Below, one piece after another: positions 16,978 to 27,409 of a DNA stretch of 64,000 bases. Below the pieces are notes generated by a model, which saw nothing but the letters and a program-made list of their open reading frames with translations, was not told the DNA's origin and searched no databases. The translations under genes and the position numbers were made by a program. The DNA is taken from NCBI RefSeq assembly GCF_028767185.1, contig NZ_JARACK010000007.1, positions 157,964 through 221,963 of the forward strand, written 5' to 3'. Position 1 is the first letter of the stretch; each line of letters begins with the position of its first letter. Source of the DNA: Mangrovimonas aestuarii. Lineage in GTDB: Bacteria; Bacteroidota; Bacteroidia; Flavobacteriales; Flavobacteriaceae.

Positions 16978-18930
16978 ATGGCAAACGACAATAAAAACCT
17001 AAATAAAAAACCTAAATTCAGCCCTTACTGGATTTACGGAGCAATCATTGTATTTTTTATAGCAATGCAACTGTTTAGTGGGGGCACTTTACAAGAAGCC
17101 AATACTACAACCCCATCTCAGTTCATGCAATTCTTAAAAAACGGGGATGTTGCAAAAGTTGAAATTGTTAACAGGCGTGAAGCCAAGGTATATTTAACAA
17201 AAGAAGCTCAAGACAAGGATGTCCATAAAAAATCAAAGCCTTCTTCTTTGTTACCAAGTACGACTCCACTCCCGAACTACAGATTTGAATTTGGTGATCT
17301 TCAAAACTTTGAAGACAACATCTCTAAGGTTATCGAAGATAACAACCTAAGTCCAAAACCAAAAGTTGAGTATAAAACTGAGCAAAATCTTTGGGGTGAT
17401 TTTATTATCAGTCTTCTACCTTTTATTTTGCTTATAGGGGTATGGATTTTCATAATGAGACGCATGTCTTCAGGATCTAGTGGAGGTGCTGGAGGTCAGA
17501 TTTTCAATATTGGAAAATCAAGAGCTAAACTTTTCGACCAAAACACAGACGTTAAAGTATCCTTTAAGGATGTTGCAGGATTGGAAGGTGCTAAAGAAGA
17601 AATACAAGAAATTGTTGATTTCTTGAAAAACCCTGAGAAATATACCTCTCTTGGAGGTAAAATACCTAAAGGCGCATTATTGGTAGGTCCTCCTGGAACA
17701 GGTAAAACACTTTTGGCTAAAGCTGTTGCTGGAGAAGCTAAGGTTCCCTTTTTCTCCTTGTCTGGATCTGACTTTGTAGAAATGTTCGTTGGTGTTGGTG
17801 CATCACGAGTAAGAGACCTTTTCAAGCAAGCTAAAGAGAAATCACCGTCTATTATCTTTATTGACGAAATAGACGCTATTGGCCGTGCTCGTGGTAAAAG
17901 TAATTTCTCTGGTTCAAACGACGAAAGAGAAAATACACTTAACCAGCTTTTGACAGAAATGGACGGATTTGGCACTAATACAAATGTTATTGTTTTAGCG
18001 GCAACAAACCGCGCCGATGTACTCGACAAAGCCTTAATGCGGGCTGGTCGTTTCGATCGTCAGATATTCGTGGACCTTCCAGATGTTCGTGAACGTAAAG
18101 AAATTTTTGAAGTACATTTAAAACCTCTTAAGAAAAAAGAAAACCTAGACACCGAATTCTTGGCCAAGCAAACTCCTGGATTCTCGGGAGCAGATATTGC
18201 CAATGTATGTAATGAAGCAGCCTTAATTGCTGCTAGAAATGGCAAAAAAGAAGTTGATAAACAGGATTTCCTAGATGCAGTAGACCGTATTATAGGTGGT
18301 CTTGAAAAGAAAAACAAAATCATTACTCCAGAGGAGAAAAAAGCAATTGCATATCATGAAGCTGGTCACGCTACCGTAAGCTGGATGTTAGAGCATGCCG
18401 CTCCTTTGGTAAAGGTAACTATTGTTCCTCGTGGTCGTTCACTAGGTGCTGCTTGGTACTTACCAGAAGAACGACTTATTGTTAGACCAGAGCAAATGCT
18501 TGACGAGATGTGTGCCGCACTAGGTGGTCGAGCTGCTGAAAAAGTTATATTCAATAAAATTTCAACAGGTGCATTAAGTGACTTAGAAAAAGTAACAAAA
18601 CAAGCACGTGCTATGGTTACCATTTATGGCTTGAGTGATAAAATAGGAAACCTTACCTATTATGATTCATCGGGTCAAAACGAATATGGATTTACAAAAC
18701 CATATAGTGAGCAAACCGCAGAACTTATTGATAAGGAGATTTCAGATATTATTGAAGAACAATACCAGAGAGCGATTAAAATTCTTGAAGAAAACAAAGA
18801 CAAACTAAGCCAATTGGCCGACGTACTCCTTGAAAAAGAAGTAATCTTTAAAGATAATCTAGAAAAAATATTTGGAGAACGTCCTTTTAAAAAGTCAAAT
18901 ACAGCTGAACGAGAATTGTTGGACAAGTAA
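16978..18930 (+). CDS. ftsH: ATP-dependent zinc metalloprotease FtsH
   Basis: From the ATG at 16978 the protein is 650 residues. It has a membrane helix near residue 20, a periplasmic FtsH extracellular domain, and a second helix near 145-165. The AAA+ module has Walker A GPPGTGKT (residue 237), [13 protein letters not shown] and the second region of homology. The zinc site is HEAGH (His460). FtsH degrades unassembled membrane proteins and regulators such as LpxC in other bacteria. The open frame extends 17 codons upstream, into rsfS, but the MANDNKN start nine bases after rsfS is favoured. Confidence 0.96.
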   Translation: MANDNKNLNKKPKFSPYWIYGAIIVFFIAMQLFSGGTLQEANTTTPSQFMQFLKNGDVAKVEIVNRREAKVYLTKEAQDKDVHKKSKPSSLLPSTTPLPNYRFEFGDLQNFEDNISKVIEDNNLSPKPKVEYKTEQNLWGDFIISLLPFILLIGVWIFIMRRMSSGSSGGAGGQIFNIGKSRAKLFDQNTDVKVSFKDVAGLEGAKEEIQEIVDFLKNPEKYTSLGGKIPKGALLVGPPGTGKTLLAKAVAGEAKVPFFSLSGSDFVEMFVGVGASRVRDLFKQAKEKSPSIIFIDEIDAIGRARGKSNFSGSNDERENTLNQLLTEMDGFGTNTNVIVLAATNRADVLDKALMRAGRFDRQIFVDLPDVRERKEIFEVHLKPLKKKENLDTEFLAKQTPGFSGADIANVCNEAALIAARNGKKEVDKQDFLDAVDRIIGGLEKKNKIITPEEKKAIAYHEAGHATVSWMLEHAAPLVKVTIVPRGRSLGAAWYLPEERLIVRPEQMLDEMCAALGGRAAEKVIFNKISTGALSDLEKVTKQARAMVTIYGLSDKIGNLTYYDSSGQNEYGFTKPYSEQTAELIDKEISDIIEEQYQRAIKILEENKDKLSQLADVLLEKEVIFKDNLEKIFGERPFKKSNTAERELLDK

Positions 18931-19048
18931 TTTCCTCTATTTTTGTTATCGGTAATTAAAAGTCTTAAATTGACCCAACGGTTAATTTAAGATTTTTTAT
19001 ATTTGAATAAAGCCCCATATATATTGAGATTAATAGCGAATTTTTTGA

Positions 19049-19657
19049 ATGAGTCTATTTAGAAAAATTTTTGGCTCCAAATCCAATAAGCCAGAAGAAG
19101 AATTAAAATCGAATGATCACGGCAAATATATGCCAGAGGTTAAAATACCTCTAGATGAACGGTTTACAATAAATTTTAAGGCAAATGGAGGAAAGTTTCT
19201 TTACTGTGAAAATTTAAAGGAAATTTCCCTATGCATTGATCACATCTTAATTGAAAACGATTGGGAAGATGAAAATGCACTAATTTTAGACCATCAATTA
19301 AAAACTCAATTTGAAAAAAATGGTTTAAAAACAACCTCAACCATTGGAGATGCCGCTTTTTTCCTTACAACTTGTGAAAATCTTATTGCTGATGACGGTT
19401 CTATTCTAATTTCATCCAATCAAATTGCAGAAAAAAAGCTTCATGAACTTCCTGCCAATCTAGTAGTATTTGCTACAACTAGTCAAATGGTAGAAAACAT
19501 TGGCGAAGGGCTTCGAGGAATAAAAAGCAAAAATTCGAAAAAAATCCCTTCTAACATTACTACTATAAAATTATTTAAGGCTGAAGACGACAAGGATTTT
19601 ATGACTTACGGCAGTAGTTCAAAAAACCTATATTTGTTACTTCTTGAAGACCTCTAA
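19049..19657 (+). CDS. LUD domain (LutC/YkgG-like) protein
   Basis: The 202-residue protein has an N-terminal polar leader and then a LUD-type Rossmann core with ENLKEISLCIDHIL, GDAAFFLTTCENLIADDGSILISS and LVVFATTSQMVENIGE. LUD proteins include LutB and LutC of lactate use, but the single-gene flavobacterial form has no lut neighbours here. Placement between ftsH and cdsA (four bases before cdsA) suggests co-transcription. Its role is unknown. Confidence 0.75.
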   Translation: MSLFRKIFGSKSNKPEEELKSNDHGKYMPEVKIPLDERFTINFKANGGKFLYCENLKEISLCIDHILIENDWEDENALILDHQLKTQFEKNGLKTTSTIGDAAFFLTTCENLIADDGSILISSNQIAEKKLHELPANLVVFATTSQMVENIGEGLRGIKSKNSKKIPSNITTIKLFKAEDDKDFMTYGSSSKNLYLLLLEDL

Positions 19658-19660
19658 TAG

Positions 19661-20482
19661 ATGAAGGAAATTTTTGTACGATCACTTTCGGGGCTACTGT
19701 ATGTTGCCTTACTCTTGGCTTCTCTGTTTAATGAAATTGCATTGACTTCGTTGCTTTTTGTTTTTGGATTAGTTAGCATTGCTGAATTTAAAAAACTGAT
19801 CTCTCTTAAGTCTCAGTTGCCCTACCTTATTTTCACCATTTTATATGCCCAATTTGGGTACTGGCAGTTAACAATAGAAACCAATACCTTCTTAGCTTAT
19901 GGTACACAAATACTTCTTGTTATAAGCTTGTTTGTTCTACTATTCCTTATCAGGGATTTGTTTACCGAAAAAGAAATTCCCCTTATAGGGTCTAAGCCCT
20001 ATTTGCTAACAACTTTTTATGTTGCTACAGGATTTCTCTTTTTATTACTCATCCCTTATTACAACTATACCTTTACACCTAAGATTTTATTTGGTACTTT
20101 CATCATTATATGGGTAAATGATACCTTTGCCTATCTTGTTGGTAAGAATTTTGGAAAACAAAAACTTTTTGAGAGAATTTCACCAAAAAAAACCATTGAG
20201 GGTTTTCTCGGAGGCCTCTTTTTTGCTTGCCTTGCAAGCTATTTTATCACTACCTTTACAAAAACATTAAATTTCAGTAACTGGCTCATTTTAAGCGTTA
20301 TTATTAGCGTTTTTGGGACTTTGGGAGACTTGGTCGAATCCAAGTTTAAACGACAGGCCAATGTTAAGGACAGTGGAGTAATCATGCCCGGGCACGGGGG
20401 GTTGTTAGACCGTCTGGACAGTTTGATTTTTGCAGCACCATTTATCTATCTATTTTTAAGCATTTTAGACTATGTTTCATAA
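19661..20482 (+). CDS. cdsA: Phosphatidate cytidylyltransferase
   Basis: The 273-residue membrane protein has about eight hydrophobic segments and the C-terminal CdsA signature: SPKKTIEGFLGG, GDLVESKFKR, KDSGVIMPGHGGLLDRLDS. It makes CDP-diacylglycerol from phosphatidate and CTP, the branch point for phosphatidylethanolamine synthesis. It overlaps the psd gene by 11 bases, so the two lipid enzymes are likely translated together. Confidence 0.95.
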   Translation: MKEIFVRSLSGLLYVALLLASLFNEIALTSLLFVFGLVSIAEFKKLISLKSQLPYLIFTILYAQFGYWQLTIETNTFLAYGTQILLVISLFVLLFLIRDLFTEKEIPLIGSKPYLLTTFYVATGFLFLLLIPYYNYTFTPKILFGTFIIIWVNDTFAYLVGKNFGKQKLFERISPKKTIEGFLGGLFFACLASYFITTFTKTLNFSNWLILSVIISVFGTLGDLVESKFKRQANVKDSGVIMPGHGGLLDRLDSLIFAAPFIYLFLSILDYVS

Positions 20483-21122
20483 AGAAGGACAAAAAATAAT
20501 TTTCTTTACGTTTGTTGCGGTAATCGCTCTTTTCTTTGTTGTAGATAATTTCATAGCCATAAATTGGTTACGAACATCTATTATGATTGCCCTTTTAATT
20601 TTTCTTATCCTGATTTTACAGTTTTTTAGAAACCCAAAACGCAAAACGGTAGTCAATGCCAACAATGTACTTTCACCAGTTGATGGTAAAGTTGTTGTAA
20701 TAGAGGAAGTTTTTGAAAAGGAGTTCTTTAACGATAAGCGTATTCAAGTAAGTGTCTTCATGTCTCCTGTAAATGTACATGTTACCCGCCACCCTATTGG
20801 TGGAAATGTGGTGTTCAGTAAATACCATCCGGGAAAATATCTTGTAGCTTGGCACCCTAAGGCTAGTGAAGAAAACGAACGTACTACTGTGGTTGTAGAA
20901 AACGACAGCTTTGGTAAAGTGCTTTATCGTCAAATTGCAGGAGCTTTGGCGAAACGCATAGTAAATTATGCTAAAGTAGACCAAAAGGTAATTCAAGGAA
21001 GTGACTCTGGTTTTATCAAGTTTGGATCGAGAGTAGATGTGTTCTTGCCTTTAGATGCGGAAATAAAAGTAGAACTGAACCAAAAGGTACGTGGTGGAGA
21101 GACTATTTTAGCGTCAAGATAA
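20472..21122 (+). CDS. psd: Phosphatidylserine decarboxylase family protein
   Basis: The 216-residue protein has two N-terminal hydrophobic stretches (about 8-50), then SPVDGKVVVIEEV, VSVFMSPVNVHVTRHPIGG and SDSGFIKFGSRVDVFLP. The FGS tripeptide is the self-cleavage site that makes the pyruvoyl group in the short PSD form. The enzyme decarboxylates phosphatidylserine to phosphatidylethanolamine. Overlap with cdsA supports a lipid operon. Confidence 0.94.
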   Translation: MFHKEGQKIIFFTFVAVIALFFVVDNFIAINWLRTSIMIALLIFLILILQFFRNPKRKTVVNANNVLSPVDGKVVVIEEVFEKEFFNDKRIQVSVFMSPVNVHVTRHPIGGNVVFSKYHPGKYLVAWHPKASEENERTTVVVENDSFGKVLYRQIAGALAKRIVNYAKVDQKVIQGSDSGFIKFGSRVDVFLPLDAEIKVELNQKVRGGETILASR

Positions 21123-21124
21123 TA

Positions 21125-21391
21125 ATGACAAACAAAAAATTAGATATGGAGTTTAAGGAGGCCGTTGATCGTATCAATGCGCATAAAGATCCTTTTCCTG
21201 CTGATTTTTTGTTACGCCTATATGCTTATTACAAACGTGCCACTAACGATTATAGCAGGCCTAAAAGTAGGCGCCCAATTATCAATGCCTTTAAAACAAA
21301 TGCACTTTTTCAAATAGGAAATATTTCTGAAAAACAGGCCAAAAAAAAATATATAGAGCTGGTCAAGAATTACTTTCTGTATAGAAAATAA
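21125..21391 (+). CDS. Acyl-CoA-binding protein (ACBP family)
   Basis: The 88-residue protein matches the ACBP four-helix layout: MEFKEAVDRINAHKDPFPAD, LLRLYAYYKRAT, and ISEKQAKKKYIELVKNYF. The YAYYKRAT segment carries the Tyr and Lys that contact acyl-CoA in the family. It follows psd after two bases and probably buffers long-chain acyl-CoA for membrane lipid synthesis (inference). The usual KWDAW motif is degenerate here. Confidence 0.82.
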   Translation: MTNKKLDMEFKEAVDRINAHKDPFPADFLLRLYAYYKRATNDYSRPKSRRPIINAFKTNALFQIGNISEKQAKKKYIELVKNYFLYRK

Positions 21392-21426
21392 AAAAAGCGC
21401 TTACTGTGAACAGTAAGCGCTTTTTT
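21391..21426. terminator. Bidirectional terminator between the lipid operon and valS
   Basis: AAAAAAGCGCTTACTG-TGAA-CAGTAAGCGCTTTTTT is a perfect 16-base stem with a four-base loop and T-runs on both strands, placed between converging genes. Confidence 0.93.
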
Positions 21427-21441
21427 ATTCTAAACTTGCTC

Positions 21442-24072
21442 CTAGTTTAAACTGGCTAAACTAGCTTTAAGTGTTTCTATTTTCGCTAAAGCATCTGCTT
21501 CCTTTTTCTTCTCATTGGCTACCACCTGTTCAGGTGCTCCGCTTACAAAACGCTCGTTAGCTAATTTCTTTTGAACAGATTTCAGGAAACCTTCTGTATA
21601 ATTCAACTCTTCTGTCAACTTTTCTCTTTCTGCCTCTACATCTATAGCTCCGGAAATTGGAATAAAATATTCGTTAGATTTCACTCTAAAGGTCAAGGCC
21701 CCATTAAGAGCTTCATCTACATATTCTATCCCTTCTAAATTCCCCATTTTAACAATCACGTCATTAAACAGGCCATCAACCTTTTCGTTATTGATTACCG
21801 ACAACGCAATACTATCCTTAAACGAGATATTCTTTTCCTTTCTCACGGAACGGATTCCTGCAATTACTTCTGAAGCAAATTCAAATGATGAGATTAAATC
21901 GGCATCAATTTTCTTAACCTCTGGCCATTTTGCAACTATTAAAGCTTGTTCTGGGGTTCTTTCCTCCATATAATGCCAAATCTCTTCGGTTAAGAATGGC
22001 ATAAACGGATGAAGAATTCTCAAATTATCTTCAAACATTGCAATTACCTGTTTGTAAGTAGTAGCATCCATTGGCTGGCCGAAAGCAGGCTTCACCATTT
22101 CCAACAACCAAGAACAAAAGTCGTTCCAGATTAATTTATAGGTTTCCATTAGCGCATCACTAATACGGTATTTGCTATAATGATCTTCTATAAGCTCTAA
22201 AGCTTGTTGGAACTTAGCTCGATACCATTCCAAAGCAATTTTGCTAGAATTAGGCTGCTCAATACTATCACTTACTTCCCATCCTTTCACCAATCTAAAG
22301 GCGTTCCAAACTTTATTGGCAAATGCCTTTCCTTGTTCACAAAGCGCCTCATCGAAAGGCAAATCGTTACCTGCAGGAGAACTCATTAACATTCCAACAC
22401 GAACCCCATCAGCTCCATATTTCTTCATTAAATCGATAGGGTCTGGAGAATTCCCTAAAGACTTAGACATTTTTCTACCTTGTTTATCCCTTACAATACC
22501 CGTATAATAGACATTCTTGAACGGTAGTTCATTTTTATATTCATATCCCGCAATGATCATCCTTGCTACCCAAAAGAACATAATTTCTGGAGCGGTTACC
22601 AAATCATTCGTTGGATAGTAATAGTTTATTTCTTCGTTATCCGGATTGTTGATTCCATCGAACACAGACATAGGCCATAACCAAGATGAGAACCAAGTAT
22701 CTAATACATCTGGATCCTGTTTCAAATCTGCAATCTTAATGTCAGGGTTTCCTGTTTTCTCTTTGGCTTTATCTAACGCTTCTTCGGCTGTTTTGGCAAC
22801 AACAAAATCCTCTACTCCATCTCCATAAAAGAAAGCTGGAATTTGGTGTCCCCACCACAACTGACGGGAAATATTCCAATCGCGAACATTTTCCATCCAG
22901 TTTCTATATGAATTCTTGAACTTTGGAGGGTGGAACTGAATAGTATCGTTCATTACGTTATCCAAAGCTGGTTTAGCCAAATCTGTCATTTTAAGGAACC
23001 ACTGTGCAGAAATCTTAGGCTCAATAACAGCTTTAGTACGCTCAGATGTTCCAACTTTGTGAACAATATCTTCGGTCTTAACCAAAATTCCCATTTCAGT
23101 AAGCTCGATTACCATGTCCTCCCTTGCCTGCTCTCTAGACTTACCTTCATGGTGAAGACCATAAACATTTAAAGTAGCATCATCATTTAAAATATCAACC
23201 ACATCTAGTTTATGGCGATCTCCAATTTCCTTATCATTAACATCGTGAGCTGGAGTAATCTTTAAACACCCTGTTCCAAATTCTATATCAACATAATCAT
23301 CCTGAATAATTGGCACGACACGGTTACAAACAGGGACAACAACACTTTTACCTACAAGGTGCTGATAACGTTCATCTTCAGGATTCACACAAACAGCCGT
23401 ATCTCCAAGAATAGTCTCCGGACGTGTTGTAGCTATAGTTACAAACTCTTCAGTTCCTTCAACTTGATACTTTACGTAATAGAGTTTATCGGTTCGTTCA
23501 ATATGTACAACCTCTTCATCAGAAAGTGTCGTCTTTGCCTCAGGATCCCAGTTGACCATTCGATAACCGCGATAAATCAATCCCTTATTGTACAAGTCAA
23601 TAAAAACATTGATTACAGACTCAGATAAATCGTCGTCCATTGTAAACTTTGTTCTTTCCCAATCACAAGAAGCTCCAAGCTTCTTTAATTGTTCCAAGAT
23701 AATACCTCCATGCTTATGGGTCCATTCCCAAGCATGATCCAAAAACTCTTCGCGACTTAGATCTGCCTTATTAATACCGTCAGCCTTTAACTTAGCCACA
23801 ACTTTTGCCTCAGTAGCAATAGATGCATGGTCTGTTCCCGGCACCCAACAAGCATTATAGCCCTTTAGTCTGGCACGACGAATTAACACATCCTGAATGG
23901 TATTATTGAGCATATGCCCCATATGCAACACCCCTGTTACGTTCGGTGGAGGAATCACAATGGTATATGGCGTTCTTTCATCTGGTGTTGAATGAAAATA
24001 GTTGTGTTTCATCCAGAAGTCATACCACTTATCTTCTACTTGACTTGCATCATATTTTGATGGAATGCTCAT
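21442..24072 (-). CDS. valS: Valyl-tRNA synthetase
   Basis: The 876-residue class I synthetase has the HIGH-type motif GVLHMGHML, the editing (CP1) domain, the KMSKS loop [14 protein letters not shown], an anticodon-binding domain, and a C-terminal coiled-coil tail (from about residue 805, INxxxE/K-rich). It charges tRNA-Val. The open frame extends to 24105, but a TACTTTTG promoter element at 24103-24110 and the family start [17 protein letters not shown] favour 24072. Confidence 0.96.
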   Translation of the reverse strand: MSIPSKYDASQVEDKWYDFWMKHNYFHSTPDERTPYTIVIPPPNVTGVLHMGHMLNNTIQDVLIRRARLKGYNACWVPGTDHASIATEAKVVAKLKADGINKADLSREEFLDHAWEWTHKHGGIILEQLKKLGASCDWERTKFTMDDDLSESVINVFIDLYNKGLIYRGYRMVNWDPEAKTTLSDEEVVHIERTDKLYYVKYQVEGTEEFVTIATTRPETILGDTAVCVNPEDERYQHLVGKSVVVPVCNRVVPIIQDDYVDIEFGTGCLKITPAHDVNDKEIGDRHKLDVVDILNDDATLNVYGLHHEGKSREQAREDMVIELTEMGILVKTEDIVHKVGTSERTKAVIEPKISAQWFLKMTDLAKPALDNVMNDTIQFHPPKFKNSYRNWMENVRDWNISRQLWWGHQIPAFFYGDGVEDFVVAKTAEEALDKAKEKTGNPDIKIADLKQDPDVLDTWFSSWLWPMSVFDGINNPDNEEINYYYPTNDLVTAPEIMFFWVARMIIAGYEYKNELPFKNVYYTGIVRDKQGRKMSKSLGNSPDPIDLMKKYGADGVRVGMLMSSPAGNDLPFDEALCEQGKAFANKVWNAFRLVKGWEVSDSIEQPNSSKIALEWYRAKFQQALELIEDHYSKYRISDALMETYKLIWNDFCSWLLEMVKPAFGQPMDATTYKQVIAMFEDNLRILHPFMPFLTEEIWHYMEERTPEQALIVAKWPEVKKIDADLISSFEFASEVIAGIRSVRKEKNISFKDSIALSVINNEKVDGLFNDVIVKMGNLEGIEYVDEALNGALTFRVKSNEYFIPISGAIDVEAEREKLTEELNYTEGFLKSVQKKLANERFVSGAPEQVVANEKKKEADALAKIETLKASLASLN

Positions 24073-24102
24073 ACTTTGGAATAGTTTTTGAAAGTTAATG
24101 CG

Positions 24103-24110
24103 CAAAAGTA
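24103..24110 (-). promoter_or_regulatory. -7 promoter element of valS
   Basis: The minus strand reads TACTTTTG, matching TAnnTTTG, 30 bases before the valS ATG at 24072. It overlaps the longer alternative start and so argues against it. Confidence 0.55.
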
Positions 24111-24256
24111 CTTATATTTCTTTTTTCTGTGAAATTATGTACGGATTAATACTTGAGTCTCTAGGTATTGCCTGACAACTCTTGGCGCTTTGACCGTTTT
24201 ATTTTGCAGAATGAAGAAAAGTAACTAAGTTTACAATCTATTTTTAAAAATCTAAT

Positions 24257-24700
24257 GTGATGAAACATTTTATAACCATCTTGTTTATAGGGATAATAAG
24301 TTTGACCGTAAACGCTCAAGAGAAAGTAGCTAAAATTGAATTCAAATCTACTACAATTGACTATGGAACAATCGAAAAAGGTTCTAACGGTATTAGGACT
24401 TTCGAATTCACCAATACTGGTGATGCTCCTCTTATTATTTCTAAAGTAAGCTCAAGCTGTGGATGTACCGTACCAAAAAAACCAGACGGTCCAATCATGC
24501 CTGGAAAAACAGGAGAAATTCAAGTAAAATATGACACCAACCGCGTTGGTCCAATTAGAAAAACCATTACAGTAATTTCTAATGCCCAAACCCCAACTCT
24601 TGCAGTCAAAATAAAAGGAGAAGTATTTGACCCTTCTGCTAAGCCTACTAGTGAAACAAGTATCTTACAGAAAAAACAAAAAAGTGTTATTGAACAATAA
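24257..24700 (+). CDS. DUF1573 domain protein, secreted
   Basis: The 147-residue protein has a signal peptide (FITILFIGIISLTVNA) and an Ig-like DUF1573 domain: TIDYGTIEKGSNGIRTFEFT, the conserved SSCGCTVPKKPDGPIMPG and KTITVISNA. This is one of the most common small secreted proteins of Bacteroidota. Its function is unknown. It is a stand-alone gene ending at a bidirectional terminator. Confidence 0.93.
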   Translation: MMKHFITILFIGIISLTVNAQEKVAKIEFKSTTIDYGTIEKGSNGIRTFEFTNTGDAPLIISKVSSSCGCTVPKKPDGPIMPGKTGEIQVKYDTNRVGPIRKTITVISNAQTPTLAVKIKGEVFDPSAKPTSETSILQKKQKSVIEQ

Positions 24701-24730
24701 CAACAAGTAATGATATCAAAAAAAAAAAAA

Positions 24731-24758
24731 ACCTCAAGCATAACCTTGAGGTTTTTTT
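24731..24758. terminator. Bidirectional terminator between DUF1573 and the PDZ protein
   Basis: ACCTCAAG-CATAAC-CTTGAGGT with a long A-run before it and a T-run after it serves both converging genes. Confidence 0.9.
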
Positions 24759-26094
24759 ATAATAAACTTTCCAACTTAAACTCGTAAGAGAGCACACTAC
24801 CGTCTCTCTCAACCTCTAATTTTATACGCTTACCATCATCATCATAAAACATTTTGATAATTTCCTGTAAACTGTAGTGGTAGGACTCTTTGTTGTTTAC
24901 CGATATAATAACATCTCCCACCTGTAGTCCTGCACGTGCTGCTGGCGAACCTTCTCTTAACTCTACAATACTAAATGCAGGTTTGAAAGCAAGCTTAAAT
25001 GTTCTTGTAACATTAATGGTTTTCTGGTTTTTAGTCTCATAATCATTACTCAACAAGTTATCGGGTCCTTTACTTTCCACTTCTTCCTTAACCAATCTTA
25101 TCCCTTCATGCTGTAATTCAATTCCACTTTTATTATAACTAAAGCTTTCTTTAAAGTATTTGTTCTTTTTCAAAGTGATCTTTTGGTTTGGATAATCTAT
25201 AATCATATTAAAACGTTTTAATATATGCCCTGCTAAACTCCCGTTTCTCTCCTTAAATCGCTTAGCACCTCCTATGTAATTAGAATCTGGGTAGGAAACA
25301 TTTACTCCATTGAGTTCAAAACCACTTAAACTGAATGTTTCTACTTTGGATCGCTTGCCATAAACACTACCTCCAAGCCCAAAACCTAAAAAATCATGAA
25401 AAAATTCATTACTTGATTTAATACCCTGTTCGTAATCTTCAAACAGCCATAAAGCATCAGCACCACCTGAATCTAATAACAACTTCACAGGAATGGTTTC
25501 TTGATTCAAACTTACCTCAGCATTGACATATGGCTTTTTATTATAAAAATCCAACGGAACAACCTCACACTTCTTGCATTTTTTATACTTATAAGCTTCT
25601 GGCTGTGTCAACCTAATATATCTAGAAACATAGTTTACCTCTACAATCAAATCCTTGAACAGGTCATATCCAATAATACCATGAACAGGAATCCCTAGTC
25701 GAGGGGCAAAATTCAATGCTGGATCAAATACGGCAAATATTTCCTGATTAACATTAACGGCATCACCTATTCTGAACATATTTCCCTCAGACCTTATAGC
25801 TTCTATAGCTTCTCTGTCGCCAAGCCCTCTTAAAAGCACTGTTTCTGCTTTATTCAACTCCAAAGAATCTGAATCATTAAGAAAACCAAATAAGATAGGT
25901 TTACTTACTCCTGTATCGAGTAAAAATGATAATTTCACCCCATTTATTTCAACTGGGACAATTACCAAATTACTTATTAACTGAAATCGAACCTTATCCG
26001 ATTTCGACTTGTTCGGCACAGTAAAATGGCCTTGGGAATAGGATAAGAGAGAACTACAGCAAATAAGCATCAATATGAACACTAACCGTTTCAT
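24757..26094 (-). CDS. Retropepsin-like aspartic protease with C-terminal PDZ domain
   Basis: The 445-residue protein has a signal peptide (LVFILMLICCSSLLSYSQ). Two aspartyl-protease-like halves follow: LSFLLDTGVSKPILFG near residue 60 and VKLLLDSGGADALWLF near 208. The second has DSG in place of DTG, which is tolerated in this fold. A PDZ domain lies at about 365-440 (EGSPAARAGLQVGDVIISVNN). The protein is exported to the periplasm or surface. Its substrate is unknown. Confidence 0.85.
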   Translation of the reverse strand: MKRLVFILMLICCSSLLSYSQGHFTVPNKSKSDKVRFQLISNLVIVPVEINGVKLSFLLDTGVSKPILFGFLNDSDSLELNKAETVLLRGLGDREAIEAIRSEGNMFRIGDAVNVNQEIFAVFDPALNFAPRLGIPVHGIIGYDLFKDLIVEVNYVSRYIRLTQPEAYKYKKCKKCEVVPLDFYNKKPYVNAEVSLNQETIPVKLLLDSGGADALWLFEDYEQGIKSSNEFFHDFLGFGLGGSVYGKRSKVETFSLSGFELNGVNVSYPDSNYIGGAKRFKERNGSLAGHILKRFNMIIDYPNQKITLKKNKYFKESFSYNKSGIELQHEGIRLVKEEVESKGPDNLLSNDYETKNQKTINVTRTFKLAFKPAFSIVELREGSPAARAGLQVGDVIISVNNKESYHYSLQEIIKMFYDDDGKRIKLEVERDGSVLSYEFKLESLL

Positions 26095-26218
26095 AATTAA
26101 CCTTTCTGCTTTCCTCTCATTAATTTACGAATCTTAAAAAGAAGTTATGTTTTTAAGGCCCGTTTTTAAAAAAAATTTAAGATAAATTTCGCAACTTTGT
26201 GGCCTAATAAAAAAAGCC

Positions 26219-27409
26219 ATGCCAGCAATATCACATAAAGGGCAACATATGCCAGAATCACCAATTAGAAAATTGGTGCCATATGCAGAACAAGCATACA
26301 AAGAAGGAAAGACGGTTTACCACTTAAACATTGGTCAACCTGATATTAAAACTCCAGAAATTGCACTTGATGCCGTTAAAATCCACTCTCTTGACATCTT
26401 AGCCTATACAAGATCTGAAGGTTCTGAAGAATACAGAAAGAAAATTGCGGCTTACTACCATAAAAACAATATTCCAGTAGAGCATAACGATATAATTGTA
26501 ACCACTGGAGGAAGTGAAGCATTAATGTTTGCTTTTGGAACAATAATGGACTCTGATGATGAAATTATTATTCCCGAGCCATTCTATGCTAACTATAATG
26601 GTTTCTCTACAGCATCTGGAGTAAATATTGTTCCTGTTATTTCTAATATAGATGACAATTTTGCTCTTCCTGCTATTGAAGAATTCGAAAAACTTATCAC
26701 GCCAAAAACAAAGGCAATCCTTATTTGTAACCCAGGTAACCCAACTGGATACCTTTACTCTAAGGAAGAAATCCAAAAATTGGCAGAGATTGTAAAGAAA
26801 CATGATCTTTTCCTAATTGCAGACGAAGTATACCGTGAGTTTACATACGATGGTGTTAAGCACTATTCTATTATGGAAGAGGAAAGCTTAAAAGATCACG
26901 CTATAATCATCGACTCTGTATCTAAACGTTATAGCATGTGTGGTGCACGTATTGGATGCTTAGTATCTCGCAATAAAAATGTTATTTCTACAGCTCTTAA
27001 GTTTGCTCAGGCCCGTTTGAGTCCTCCAACTTTGGCGCAAATTGCAAGTGAAGCTGCTTTACAAACTCCACAGAGTTACTTTGACGATGTTATTACTGAA
27101 TATGTAGATCGTAGAGATACTCTTATTGCTGAACTTAACAAGATTGAGGGTGTTAAGGTTGCCAAGCCAAAAGGAGCTTTTTACTGTATAGCTGAACTAC
27201 CAATAAAGAACGCAGATAACTTTGCGCAATGGTTATTGGAGAGTTTTGATGTAGATAACGAAACGGTAATGGTTGCTCCTGCAGCAGGCTTCTATTCTAC
27301 TCCTGGTGTAGGTTTAAACCAAGTTAGAATTGCATACGTTCTTAACAAAAACAGTCTTATTAAAGCCGTTAATATCATTAAAGAAGCGTTAAAAGTTTAT
27401 AAAGACTAG
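26219..27409 (+). CDS. PLP-dependent aminotransferase, class I/II (aspartate aminotransferase-like)
   Basis: The 396-residue fold-type I enzyme has NIGQPDIKTPE near the N-terminus, TTGGSEALMFAFG, NPGNPTGYLYSKEE, and the Schiff-base region SVSKRYSMCGARIG where the Lys binds PLP. The likely amino donor and acceptor are aspartate/2-oxoglutarate or an aromatic acid. The sequence does not settle which. It overlaps the murB start by one base. Confidence 0.9.
   Translation: MPAISHKGQHMPESPIRKLVPYAEQAYKEGKTVYHLNIGQPDIKTPEIALDAVKIHSLDILAYTRSEGSEEYRKKIAAYYHKNNIPVEHNDIIVTTGGSEALMFAFGTIMDSDDEIIIPEPFYANYNGFSTASGVNIVPVISNIDDNFALPAIEEFEKLITPKTKAILICNPGNPTGYLYSKEEIQKLAEIVKKHDLFLIADEVYREFTYDGVKHYSIMEEESLKDHAIIIDSVSKRYSMCGARIGCLVSRNKNVISTALKFAQARLSPPTLAQIASEAALQTPQSYFDDVITEYVDRRDTLIAELNKIEGVKVAKPKGAFYCIAELPIKNADNFAQWLLESFDVDNETVMVAPAAGFYSTPGVGLNQVRIAYVLNKNSLIKAVNIIKEALKVYKD

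Noticed and set aside
24073..24105. Longer valS start at 24,105
   Set aside because: It overlaps a good -7 promoter element and adds residues not seen in the family.
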